Origin: M3007 sp044230315
Lineage (GTDB): Bacteria > Bacteroidota > Bacteroidia > Chitinophagales > Saprospiraceae
Length of the DNA: 64,000 bases
Assembly (NCBI GenBank): GCA_044230315.1
Contig: JBGARJ010000010.1
Location: forward strand, 1-64,000
Direction of reading: 5' to 3'
The notes below the pieces were generated by a model. That model had not been told where the DNA came from. It saw nothing but the letters and a program-made list of their open reading frames with translations, and searched no databases. The position numbers were made by a program, and so were the translations under genes. The stretch's first letter is position 1; every line of letters begins with the position of its first letter. Positions 10,301-16,505 of this stretch are shown piece after piece.

Positions 10301-10505
10301 GGATGGGCTGGGGTACTATGAAAGTACGAAGGACCTGGCGACGCATTTTTTCATCGACTACCTGCCGCGCGGCACCTTTGTGTTCGAATACCCGCTGGTG
10401 GCGAGCCAGCGGGGCGATTTTTCCAACGGCATCACGACGATCCAGTGCATGTATGCGCCTGAATTTAGCAGTCATTCGCAGGGCCTGCGGGTGAAGGTGG
10501 AATAG
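4377..10505 (+). CDS. Bacterial alpha-2-macroglobulin family protein (thioester type)
   Basis: A 2042-residue secreted alpha-2-macroglobulin-like protease trap. A signal peptide begins at M1 or, more naturally, at M8 (position 4398, MLRSFALLLTLSLAF). A TPR-like helical region (about 60-400) precedes the macroglobulin domains; the MG2 segment with MYRPGQTVYFKG lies near 625. A low-complexity Ala/Met/Pro linker (about 1210-1275) precedes the conserved NLNETVFFFPEL domain. The thioester motif CTEQ is at 1504-1507, followed by an all-helical thioester domain with WSWFPGG near 1600. In enterobacteria such proteins pair with penicillin-binding protein 1C; no such gene is adjacent here. The Ala/Met/Pro linker may serve as a bait region, which is inference. 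Confidence 0.92.
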   Translation: MTNSPTVMLRSFALLLTLSLAFCKYAQKTPAGTSTAPSTPTVMPTTLTPPPGDYASEWLQIDSLERQGLYKSALERTEALYTRAKTDHKGAQVIKTLLFRGKYTTFLEEDGFVKAVQGFEQEEKKAAEPERAVLQSLLGELYSTYLQNQRWRIQERTPIPDGEGGDILTWSAAQIEKRALDFYSASVEQETALRAVPVDYLRDITQPGINDSVTAQPLRPTLFDLLGHRALHYFADERSYLTEPAYKFYLDQPQAFDPAPDFVRAAFESRDSASGKWLAIRLFQQLIAAHLKDPDPSALIDADLLRLQFAQNNSVLDNKEDRYRQALEILHKTHYYHASDAEIVYFLAQSLVEQDGRQKPEDASLLKRAVTECEDVIRRHPGTFGAQQCSALLFDLRRPSLQLRTEAVTLPEQAVLLSLGFKNTSQVWVKVVPVPNDPDVLNQMDWELRLPYLNGIAAIQQRKWTINDPADYREHNTEISLDPLPVGRYYVLAATSEDFTTKGQIVSFSPLVCSNLAGVAWRNAGDTRFVVAHRQTGIPLAGVRGDLFEYRWDRNLGQNVRRFIKQVQSDREGILNPSASDNQGFDLRLSRDNDTLWLDEHYSNYRYDQPPRQRSVQFFTDRSMYRPGQTVYFKGIVLERDANDYPAIVPNLPVTVKFYDVNHQEKSQLQLRTNAFGTCNGAFSAPASGLTGQMSIEIDGLDGSAAFNVEEYKRPKFEVTFNPLEGAYRVNETVTVRGSAKNYAGSNVDGAQVAYRVVRQARYPWWDWWGWRHPRPSESMEIANGVTATAADGSFEVKFDLLPDRTIPKKDQPMFDFTVMADVTDINGETRSNQATVTAGYVALNVDFDLPHDIELDSLRSVGLNTTNTAGQFQAASGTITVQALADPGHMFVQRYWDNPDVLTLQEAAFRRDFPNYAWNDEDNPEKWSRRDAARLVPFNTADNKKADLHGGKMTTGYYLVTLQTKDAFGEAIEIKRVLRVWTASDRAYQFESPAGAVEKNAYEPGETARIWLGARGQERYLYFSLALRQGKAQAPHWVEANGAVSIDLPVEERDRGGIYLSAFTVKNNRFYNLNALGVNVPWSNKDLQITYETFRDKLLPGEKEEWRLKISGPKKEQIAAEMVAAMYDASLDQFLPHQWSGIQFPSYYSLLSFAGSGFRVAYGETRSELQTGTPQPASRNYRQIEWFGFPLYGGRYPGRLRMAARNQQAPMEMADGEAAAMAAPAPEVAKMAAPENNMELKVTEDTAYGVAGAPPSAGKSPVAPPPPPRRNLNETVFFFPELRTDADGNVVLKFTMNEALTRWKFLAFAHTKDLKWAVSEKSVVTQKDLMILTNPPRFLREGDEIEFAAKVSNLSKAPIGGSASLLLFDATSMQSVEQKFGLTKTTQVVRFTVQPGQSTPVSWRLKVPDGGIDGLSWQVFAEGNEFRDGEENTLPVLSNRMLVTETLPITVRGNQNKTVVFDNLKTQASNTLRTERYTVEFTSNPAWYAVQALPYLMEFPHECTEQIFSRFYANTLASSVTQKLPNLRRVYDRWKGTGAMKSNLSKNQELKSALLEETPWVLDAQNEEQQKQNIALLFDLNRMADEQERAVNMLQERQAQNGGWSWFPGGREDWYITQYIVAGFGHLEKLGAFSEQNDPRTAEMVHQAVLFCDSKLQEQYRQLEKAVQSGQAKWEDDHLDGLVIHYLYARSFTGLDPNFKIHAYYLDQAAKYWLGKGLYQEGLLALALQRAGRTADAQKIVASLRERAMVKEELGMYWPFDWGMYWYQLPVETQALMVEVFDEVAHDAKSVEELRIWLLKNKQTNRWESTKATAEAVYALLLHGDNWLTNTQPVQVSLGGKTLQPAEYEPGTGYFKQSWNGAEVRSDWGTIKVVNPNSNLVWGAAYWQYFEDLDKIQTFRKTPLTIVKQLYREENSPTGPKLIAIDAAATLHPGDKIKVRIEIRVDRAMEYVHLKDMRASGFEPTNVLSGYHWQDGLGYYESTKDLATHFFIDYLPRGTFVFEYPLVASQRGDFSNGITTIQCMYAPEFSSHSQGLRVKVE

Positions 10506-10603
10506 GCGCTGCAAGTGGATTGAACTCAGGCTTGCTGTGTTTTGATTGTGGGATGGGTTTCGCCGCAGAGCGCCAAAATATTGTTCACCAAAAGGAGGGC
10601 AAT

Positions 10604-10752
10604 GACCAACAAGGAATGTCCAATGTCCAACAAGGAATTTCCAATGTCCAAGTGTGCTGGGAAGGTAGATTGGCAATAAAAAACCGAATCTTTCATTTCG
10701 TCTGATCTAAATCCTTGGACATTGGAAATTCCTTGTTGGACACTGGAAATTC
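10604..10752. repeat. Inverted repeat built from 21-nt units, 3' of the macroglobulin gene
   Basis: Two direct copies of a 21-nt unit (CAACAAGGAATnTCCAATGTC) at about 10607-10650 are mirrored by an inverted copy at 10714-10752. The arms 10624-10652 and 10714-10742 are perfectly complementary over 29 nt with a 61-nt loop. The transcript could form a long hairpin after the macroglobulin gene, but there is no T tract, so a simple terminator is not proven. The whole gene-free stretch 10506-10914 holds nothing else that I can support. Confidence 0.9.
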
Positions 10753-10914
10753 AATTCGTTTCCAAATGAATCAGAGTAATCTGCGGAAGAGAATCATCTT
10801 GCTGTTAACTTATTGGAAAACAGCACCCGAAAACGCATCTTTTCCTTGCGCCGGCTACTCCATCTCGCCTGTCGCATTTTGCCCTTACCTTGGCGCCGAA
10901 AAATACCATACTGC

Positions 10915-12126
10915 ATGCCCTTTATCCTTTATGCCTGCCCGAATTACACCGCCAATGCGATACGGTTCATCGATGCATTGAGTGGCTTGCCGGGAGTGGT
11001 GTTCGGCCTCCTTTCCCACGAGCCTCAAGCCTGGCTTCCGCTGGATCTTCAACCCCGCATCGCGGCATTCCGGCAGGTGCCGGATGTTTTTAACCCCGAT
11101 GCTTTAACCAGCGCTGCGATGGAACTGCAAGCCGAACATGGATCGGTGCACCGGTTAATTGCGGCGGTTGAACCGCTTCAGGTGCCGCTGGCTACTGTGC
11201 GCGAACGGCTTGGCGTGCCGGGGATGAATGCCCAAACGGCGCTTCATTTTCGCGATAAAAGCCGGATGAAGGACCTGTTCCGGCAAGCCGGATTGCCTTG
11301 CGCCCGCGCGCGCGAGGTGAATACCTTGCAAGCGGCGCAGGATTTTGCGGCCGAGTGCGGCTTCCCGTTGGTGGTGAAGCCGCCGGATGGCGCGGGTTCT
11401 ATTGCTACTTTTAAAGTGCAGAACGCCATCGAACTGGCGGACGCCTTAGCAGCTATACCCGGCACAACGGCTTTGCTGGAGGAGTTTATCACGGGTACCG
11501 AGCACTCCTTCGACACGTTTTCGCTGAACGGCGTGCCGGTGTTTCATTCACTGTCCAACTATTACCCCAACCCGCTGGAGGCCATGCGCGAGCCCTGGAT
11601 CCAGTGGCAGGTGGTTTTTCCGCGCGAAGTGGACGCGCCCCAATATGACGATATCCGGCAAGCGGCCTTCCAGGCGCTGCAAACCCTGGGCATGGGCACC
11701 GGTATCAGCCACCTGGAATGGTTCCGGCGTTCGGATGGTACGGTGGCCATTTCGGAGGTGGCAGCCCGTCCACCCGGGGCACAATTTCTGACGTTGATGA
11801 GCCGGGCTTGCGATTTCGACGCGGTGGATGCCTGGGCGCGTTTGGTTGTGTTCGACGAATTTGCCCCGCAAAACCGTAAGTATGCCGTAGGCGCCGCCTA
11901 CCTGCGCGGGCAAGGGCAGGGCCGCGTGCGTGCCGTGCACGGGTTGGATATGGTGCAACGCGAGGTTGGACACCTGATTACGGATTTTAAAATCCCGCAA
12001 ATCGGACAGGCGGCCGCCGCTAACTATGAAGGCGAAGGATACATCATTTTGCGCCATCCGGAAACGGAAACGGTACGTCAGGCGCTCAGCCGCGTGGTGT
12101 CGGTCGTGCGGGTGGAATTAGGGTAG
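10915..12126 (+). CDS. ATP-grasp domain enzyme (carboxylate-amine ligase type)
   Basis: A 403-residue ATP-grasp protein. The pre-ATP-grasp domain covers about 1-110. The ATP-binding strand and glycine-rich loop PLVVKPPDGAGSIATF lie at 151-166, with K155 as the expected phosphate-binding lysine, and the Mg-binding region reads EVAARPPGAQFL, in which the usual asparagine of ENxRP-type motifs is replaced. Such enzymes join a carboxylate to an amine or thiol through an acyl phosphate; the substrate is unknown. The start at 10915 begins the conserved strand MPFILYACPNY; an upstream in-frame ATG at 10813 lies in non-conserved sequence. It converges on the following minus-strand membrane protein with 13 bp between stops. 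Confidence 0.8.
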   Translation: MPFILYACPNYTANAIRFIDALSGLPGVVFGLLSHEPQAWLPLDLQPRIAAFRQVPDVFNPDALTSAAMELQAEHGSVHRLIAAVEPLQVPLATVRERLGVPGMNAQTALHFRDKSRMKDLFRQAGLPCARAREVNTLQAAQDFAAECGFPLVVKPPDGAGSIATFKVQNAIELADALAAIPGTTALLEEFITGTEHSFDTFSLNGVPVFHSLSNYYPNPLEAMREPWIQWQVVFPREVDAPQYDDIRQAAFQALQTLGMGTGISHLEWFRRSDGTVAISEVAARPPGAQFLTLMSRACDFDAVDAWARLVVFDEFAPQNRKYAVGAAYLRGQGQGRVRAVHGLDMVQREVGHLITDFKIPQIGQAAAANYEGEGYIILRHPETETVRQALSRVVSVVRVELG

Positions 12127-12139
12127 TTTCCTGCAGCAA

Positions 12140-12658
12140 TCAGGTCCCGGTATAACGCGCTGCGGCCATAGCCAGCAGGGCGACGATCATAAAGGTGACA
12201 GCTACTTTGCCCGCTTTCCCCAGACGCATGACCAGCGCCTGCATCTGGCCGGATTGTTCGGCGGTAGGCGGAGTGCCTTGTGCCTGAATTGCCTGCCCGA
12301 TGGCGCCCATTTGGTTAAATATGCCGCGAATGACCAGCACGGCATAGCTCCAGGCGATAATGCCGGCCAATCCGCCGATGCCCAACACCAACCCGCTGCC
12401 CATCGCCATGGCGTCCGCGCGGAAACCGGTGTCGATCCAGTACAGCGCCAGTCCCGACAACATCGTGAGCGTTGCGGCAGCATAAATGACGGGCAGCAAC
12501 CGTGTTTTTTGCGAAAGGTACTGCATGACCTTTTGCCCGTCGGGGCCGGTACCGCGAATGGTGGGTTGTAAAAAAGCGACATTAAACAGGGCAAAGCCCA
12601 CCCAGAATACGCCGCCAAACAGGTGAATGATCCGGAGCAGGATGACAAGGGTGTTCAT
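12140..12658 (-). CDS. Four-helix membrane protein (DUF2269/CopD-like)
   Basis: A 172-residue integral membrane protein with four predicted transmembrane helices, at about 4-25 (LVILLRIIHLFGGVFWVGFA), 57-75, 85-110 and 148-165. The His-containing first helix HLFGGVFWVGFALF resembles DUF2269 and copper-resistance-D-like families, where it may bind heme or a metal; this is only a resemblance. The start at 12658 was chosen because it opens directly into the first helix; an earlier in-frame start adds 83 residues without membrane or conserved character. It stands alone. Confidence 0.65.
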   Translation of the reverse strand: MNTLVILLRIIHLFGGVFWVGFALFNVAFLQPTIRGTGPDGQKVMQYLSQKTRLLPVIYAAATLTMLSGLALYWIDTGFRADAMAMGSGLVLGIGGLAGIIAWSYAVLVIRGIFNQMGAIGQAIQAQGTPPTAEQSGQMQALVMRLGKAGKVAVTFMIVALLAMAAARYTGT

Positions 12659-13006
12659 AATCCGTTCATTTATAGCGTGGTGTAGAATTGCTATCTTTCC
12701 GGCAACAAGCCCCGCGCGGAAAGGGTTTGGAGATTTTCGCCCGAAAATACATTGTTTTAGCCAATTACCTATACTACAGCCCTTTCCAATCTCCAAACCG
12801 CTTGAGGCGCACCTCGCAGCAAACGGGGTTTGGTTTTGCAGGTTTCCGGCTTGCATATGGACGCAGTACCGCTGGAACAAATACCGGATCCCTTTTGAAG
12901 CGCACAAAATTAGGAGGCTGGGTGCCCGGAATGGGATCGCCGGGTGATACCGGTCATTTGAACCGGCGCCTGAAGCAGTTTTCTTTGAAGGAAAAAATCG
13001 GGAAAA
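12659..13006. other. Gene-free stretch with a 12-bp inverted repeat
   Basis: No credible gene was found in these 348 bases between divergent genes. It contains a perfect inverted repeat, GGTTTGGAGATT at 12724-12735 and AATCTCCAAACC at 12789-12800, 53 bp apart, with a smaller palindrome TTTTCGcccGAAAA inside (about 12734-12747). It presumably holds the promoters of both flanking membrane-protein genes, but no clear TAnnTTTG box was found. Confidence 0.6.
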
Positions 13007-13669
13007 ATGGCAGGGAAAAAAATAATGCTCGTCTGCGGTATCCTCGCTTCGCTGCTTTATGTGGCGATGAATATCATAACGGCGGTATTGTACGAGGGTT
13101 ACAGTGCTTTTTCACAAACGGTAAGCGAATTATCGGCGATCGGCGCGCCGACCAGGCCACTGTGGGTGTCGCTGGGCGTTGTTTACTCCTTGCTGGTGAT
13201 CGCTTTCGGGTGGGGCGTCCGGCATTGGGCGTCAGGGAGCAGGCCTTTGCGCATCGCCGGGGTTTTGTTTATGGCCATCGGATTTATCGGTTTTTTCTGG
13301 CCCCCGATGCACCAGCGGGAGGTGATCGCTGCAGGAGGCGGAACGTTGAGCGATACCCTGCACATCGCTTTTACCTTCATCACAGTTCCCCTGATGATGC
13401 TGGCGATGGGGTATGGCGCCGCAGCATTCGGTAAGCAGTTCCGGTTCTATTCCATCACGTCCCTGGTACTGATGTTCGCCTTCGGCATGCTTACCGGACT
13501 GGACAGCCCAAAGTTGGAGGCAAATCTGCCTACTCCCTGGATGGGCGTCTGGGAACGCATCAATATTGGACTTTACATGCTTTGGGTGGTAGTATTCGCG
13601 ATGTTGCTTTTAAGGAGGGCACAAGCGGCCGATGCACCCCGGGTGAAACAAATGCCCGCCCTGTCATGA
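13007..13669 (+). CDS. DUF998-family membrane protein
   Basis: A 220-residue polytopic protein with about six transmembrane helices: 6-28, 54-72, 80-98, 118-140, 150-165 and 185-205. The stretch YEGYSAFSQTVSELSAIGAPTRPLW (about 29-53; S41 and E42 are key) resembles the DUF998 family signature of a short SQTISELS-type segment after the first helix. Function is unknown for the family. It appears to be transcribed alone and is followed by ssrA on the other strand. Confidence 0.75.
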   Translation: MAGKKIMLVCGILASLLYVAMNIITAVLYEGYSAFSQTVSELSAIGAPTRPLWVSLGVVYSLLVIAFGWGVRHWASGSRPLRIAGVLFMAIGFIGFFWPPMHQREVIAAGGGTLSDTLHIAFTFITVPLMMLAMGYGAAAFGKQFRFYSITSLVLMFAFGMLTGLDSPKLEANLPTPWMGVWERINIGLYMLWVVVFAMLLLRRAQAADAPRVKQMPALS

Positions 13670-13812
13670 GGTATGCCGGGTCATTTCAGCATTCGCCGCT
13701 GTTCCGCAGTGCAAGTGGAGTTCCGCGTGGAAACAGGTCAGTAAAAATGCATGGTGCCAAGCAGGGCAGGGTAGGGGTTCTCCTCGAAAAATTGCTACCC
13801 TCCCTTAAAGAA

Positions 13813-13851
13813 AAACACCTAACAATCTGAAAAACAGAAAGTTAGGTGTTT
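13813..13851 (-). terminator. Intrinsic terminator of ssrA
   Basis: An 11-bp perfect stem (AAACACCTAAC / GTTAGGTGTTT) begins 7 bp past the tmRNA 3' end and is followed on the minus strand by a T-rich run (TTTTTCTTT). The loop contains a small CTG/CAG stem. Confidence 0.85.
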
Positions 13852-13857
13852 AAGTTG

Positions 13858-14226
13858 TGGACCTGGCGGGAGTCGAACCCGCGTCCGGACAAAGCGCCAC
13901 AACGCTTTCTACATGCTTAGTTCCCGATTAAGGTTTTCGGGCCCGGGATAGGTTCTGGAACCGACCACTCCGGGCCTTAGCCGCTGAAGTTTCGCTTACG
14001 GTAGCGGTGTTCCGCAAGCTAGTCCCAAATTGGTTGATACGCGGTACGCTGTATATGGAACCTCAAGCGCACGGCATAAAGGCCTTCTAATCCAGTGGAT
14101 TAGGCAGCCATGGCATACTGATAGTTGCCAGTTGTTGGTTAAGCGTTAGTTTTTACGGAGTAACCGCTTATGCTCCGGCATGCTTACGAGGCGACTACAC
14201 TTTCCCGTCAATACCAGGACAGGCCC
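13858..14226 (-). ncRNA. ssrA: tmRNA (ssrA)
   Basis: Transfer-messenger RNA that rescues stalled ribosomes and tags the nascent chain for proteolysis. The 3' end carries the tRNA-like T arm (GGTTCGACTCC) and the acceptor strand CAGGTCC, which pairs with GGGCCTG at the 5' end. Discriminator A is encoded but CCA is not. The tag frame on the minus strand runs from GGC at 14129 to TAA at 14102-14100 and reads GNYQYAMAA, close to known Bacteroidota tags ending in YALAA or YAMAA. Length is 369 nt. It is a one-piece tmRNA with its own terminator and probably its own promoter. Confidence 0.96.
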
Positions 14227-14235
14227 GGTGATTTA

Positions 14236-14290
14236 ATGTGGTCAATGTGTTTAAATGGGGTCAATGTGGTCAAAGTGTTTGAATGGGGGC
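14236..14290. repeat. Degenerate GGTCAATGT nonamer repeat in the ssrA leader region
   Basis: The stretch contains repeated 9-nt words such as GGTCAATGT and the variants GTTTAAATG and GGTCAAAGT. It lies between the putative ssrA -7 box and the mature tmRNA 5' end, so it would be part of the cleaved leader. The same 9-nt unit builds a much more regular array at 61131-61287. Confidence 0.75.
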
Positions 14291-14298
14291 ACTGTGCG

Positions 14299-14306
14299 CA
14301 AAGGTA
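14299..14306 (-). promoter_or_regulatory. Candidate -7 box (TACCTTTG) for ssrA
   Basis: The minus strand reads TACCTTTG, matching TAnnTTTG, 72 bp upstream of the mature tmRNA 5' end. A precursor leader of about 65 nt, removed by RNase P, would result. Confidence 0.45.
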
Positions 14307-14406
14307 AACGCAATCGGTGCTTGAGAAGTTCAGCGCGCGGTGATATATTTTTTAACCGAAGACCTCCTTTCTTTGTGCCTGGCGGGGGAATCCGGGCGGA
14401 ATCGTC

Positions 14407-14414
14407 TACCTTTG
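14407..14414 (+). promoter_or_regulatory. Candidate -7 box (TACCTTTG) for the saccharopine-dehydrogenase-like gene
   Basis: Exact match to TAnnTTTG on the plus strand, 92 bp upstream of the chosen start at 14507. No good -33 box at standard spacing. Confidence 0.4.
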
Positions 14415-14506
14415 CGGCGCCATGCCGGGATATAGACGCTTCCGCCTTGGGAGGTCACGCATTGGCACACTTAATTTCGTTTTGCCCAACCAAACAGCAG
14501 CACCAC

Positions 14507-15724
14507 ATGTATAAAATCGGGATCATCCGGGAGGGGAAAGTGCCCCCCGATGCGCGAACGCCGTTGACGCCGGAGCAATGTGCTTTCATCATGCAAAAAT
14601 TTCCGGTAGAACTGGTCGTGGAACCCTCACCCGTGCGCAGTTATACCGATGCCGAATACCGCGCCATAGGAATCCCCCTTGCCTCCGATCTCAGCAACTG
14701 CGACATCCTGATTGGCGTAAAAGAAGTGCCTGCCGACCGCTTGATCCCGGGTAAAACGTACCTGTTCTTTTCCCATACGGTAAAGAAACAGGCCCAAAAC
14801 AGGCGGCTCCTGCAGGCTATCCTGGAAAAGAAAATCCGGTTGATCGACTTTGAAAAACTCGTCGACAACCAGGGCGACCGCCTGATCGCGTTTGGCTTTT
14901 ATGCCGGTCTGGTGGGCGCCCACAACGCGCTCTGGACCTATGGGCGGCGTACAGGTTTGTTTGAACTGCCGCGTATGTGCGATTGCCACGACTATGCGAA
15001 GGTGAAAGCGGCTTATGCCAGCTTGCAACTCCCTCCGGTCCGCATCGTGCTCACCGGCGGCGGACGCGTGGCCTCAGGCGCCGTGCGCAACCTGCACGAT
15101 ATGGGCATCCACCAGGTGTCGCCCCGCGATTTCCTCACGCACGATTACCCGCATCCGGTATTTACGCAATTGTTCGCGCACGATTACGTGCAGCACAGCC
15201 AAGGGCCGCGCATCTTTGATAAAACACATTTTTATACCCACGGTGAGGAATACATCAGCGCTTTCGCCCCGTATTACCAGCGGGCCGATATTTTTATCAA
15301 CGGTATTTATTACGACCGGAAGGCGCCGGTGTTTTTTACCCTCTCTGAGATGGCCGGTCCGTCGTTCAACTTGCAGGTCATCGCGGATGTCTCCTGCGAT
15401 ATCATGCCCGATTCTTCTGTGCCGAGTACAATCCGCTCCAGCAGTATTGCCAATCCGGTGTATGGGTTCAACCGTTACACCGCACAGGAATGCGAGCCCC
15501 ATACACCTGATGCTGTGGATATAATGGCCATCGACAACCTGCCGTCGGAGCTGCCGCGCGACGCTTCTCAATTTTTTGGCAAACAACTGATCGACAATGT
15601 GTTGCCTGAGTTGCTCCATGAACGCGACAGCATCGTAATCCAGCGCGCTACCATCGCCGAAAACGGCCGCCTGACCAAGCTCTACGAATACCTGGCCGAT
15701 TATGTAGCCGAAAGAGTGAGTTGA
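14507..15724 (+). CDS. Saccharopine dehydrogenase / alanine dehydrogenase N-domain-like NAD(P) enzyme
   Basis: A 405-residue dehydrogenase-like protein of the AlaDH/PNT N-terminal family, most like LYS1-type saccharopine dehydrogenase (lysine-forming). It opens with IGIIREGKVPPDARTPLTPE (4-23), the typical substrate-binding N-terminus, includes SHTVKKQAQNRRLL (about 88-101) and a Rossmann segment RIVLTGGGRVASGAV at about 180-194. The enzyme would act in the cytosol on a 2-oxoacid/amino-acid pair; in Bacteroidota the pathway role is unclear. An in-frame extension back to 14255 runs through repeat sequence and the promoter and was rejected. Its 3' end overlaps the convergent DCC gene by 25 bp. 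Confidence 0.75.
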   Translation: MYKIGIIREGKVPPDARTPLTPEQCAFIMQKFPVELVVEPSPVRSYTDAEYRAIGIPLASDLSNCDILIGVKEVPADRLIPGKTYLFFSHTVKKQAQNRRLLQAILEKKIRLIDFEKLVDNQGDRLIAFGFYAGLVGAHNALWTYGRRTGLFELPRMCDCHDYAKVKAAYASLQLPPVRIVLTGGGRVASGAVRNLHDMGIHQVSPRDFLTHDYPHPVFTQLFAHDYVQHSQGPRIFDKTHFYTHGEEYISAFAPYYQRADIFINGIYYDRKAPVFFTLSEMAGPSFNLQVIADVSCDIMPDSSVPSTIRSSSIANPVYGFNRYTAQECEPHTPDAVDIMAIDNLPSELPRDASQFFGKQLIDNVLPELLHERDSIVIQRATIAENGRLTKLYEYLADYVAERVS

Positions 15725-16398
15725 AACAAATCCCAGCGTTTGTACCACAACCAGAGGCTCACGCCCGCCATGCCCGCCAAGGCCGGGATGGCGCCGGGCA
15801 ACAGGCTTCCGGCAAGCGCTGCCAGCAAAAAGATGGTGGCCCAATGGCCGGTAAATGTTAAGCGGTCCCGGCTCCATGACATGCCGGCGCCAAGCAACAG
15901 CAAATGAACCGCCGCTATAGCAGCATTACCTGCGGGACCGTGTGCGGCAGCCAGCCAGATTCCCGCCGTTCCCGCTAAAAAGATGTACAGCCACCGGTAA
16001 AAGCGGTTGACATCCGGGGCGCAATCGAACCCGTGGACAGCAGCGCGACTTCCGGCTATGATCCGTCGGTTATACGTCACCACCTGGTATAGTTGTTTGA
16101 CGAAAGCGCGAAACATGCTACTCCGCAGCAGCGGCTGCAGCAAGGGCATCCGGTTTCCAATAATGAGAAACAATGCATCCAATCCGTACAGGGTTTTTCC
16201 GGTGGCCAGATCGTAGAGCGGGATCTCATGGCGGGCTCGATCCAAATCGATTTGATGCAGCAGGCCGGCGGGTGCACAGGCAAATCCGGTGCGCTGTTTT
16301 AACCAACCCATGCGTACAAAAGCACCGGTATAGGCCTTGCACAACGGGCATACATCATCGTAAATAATTACTTTGTTCTCCAGTGTGTCCATATTCAA
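15700..16398 (-). CDS. DCC/DUF393-family protein with C-terminal membrane helices
   Basis: A 232-residue protein. The N-terminal DCC (DUF393) domain has the family motif in the form YDDVCPLC at 13-20, with the C17-x-x-C20 thioredoxin-like pair, and the LDALFLIIGNRMP stretch typical of the domain. The C-terminal 100 residues hold four hydrophobic helices (about 137-152, 156-172, 184-205 and 208-218), so the redox domain is probably attached to the membrane. DCC proteins are predicted thiol-disulfide oxidoreductases without an assigned substrate. The 3' end overlaps the convergent saccharopine-dehydrogenase-like gene by 25 bp. An alternative start lies two codons in (MDTLE). Confidence 0.82.
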   Translation of the reverse strand: MNMDTLENKVIIYDDVCPLCKAYTGAFVRMGWLKQRTGFACAPAGLLHQIDLDRARHEIPLYDLATGKTLYGLDALFLIIGNRMPLLQPLLRSSMFRAFVKQLYQVVTYNRRIIAGSRAAVHGFDCAPDVNRFYRWLYIFLAGTAGIWLAAAHGPAGNAAIAAVHLLLLGAGMSWSRDRLTFTGHWATIFLLAALAGSLLPGAIPALAGMAGVSLWLWYKRWDLFQLTLSAT

Positions 16399-16419
16399 TT
16401 GATTGAGGACACAATACTA

Positions 16420-16457
16420 AATTTAATTTTTGAATTTTCAAAATATATTGAAAATTA
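16420..16457 (-). promoter_or_regulatory. AT-rich palindromic promoter region of the DCC gene
   Basis: Just upstream of the DCC start, ATTTTCAA and TTGAAAAT form an inverted repeat about 6 bp apart (16434-16455), overlapped by a second palindrome TTTTGAATTTTCAAAA. The region is far more AT-rich than its surroundings. It probably contains the promoter and possibly an operator. Confidence 0.4.
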
Positions 16458-16505
16458 AATAACATGCGAACCGAGCAAGCGCCGGTTCCGGGTGGTGTGG
16501 CTGTC

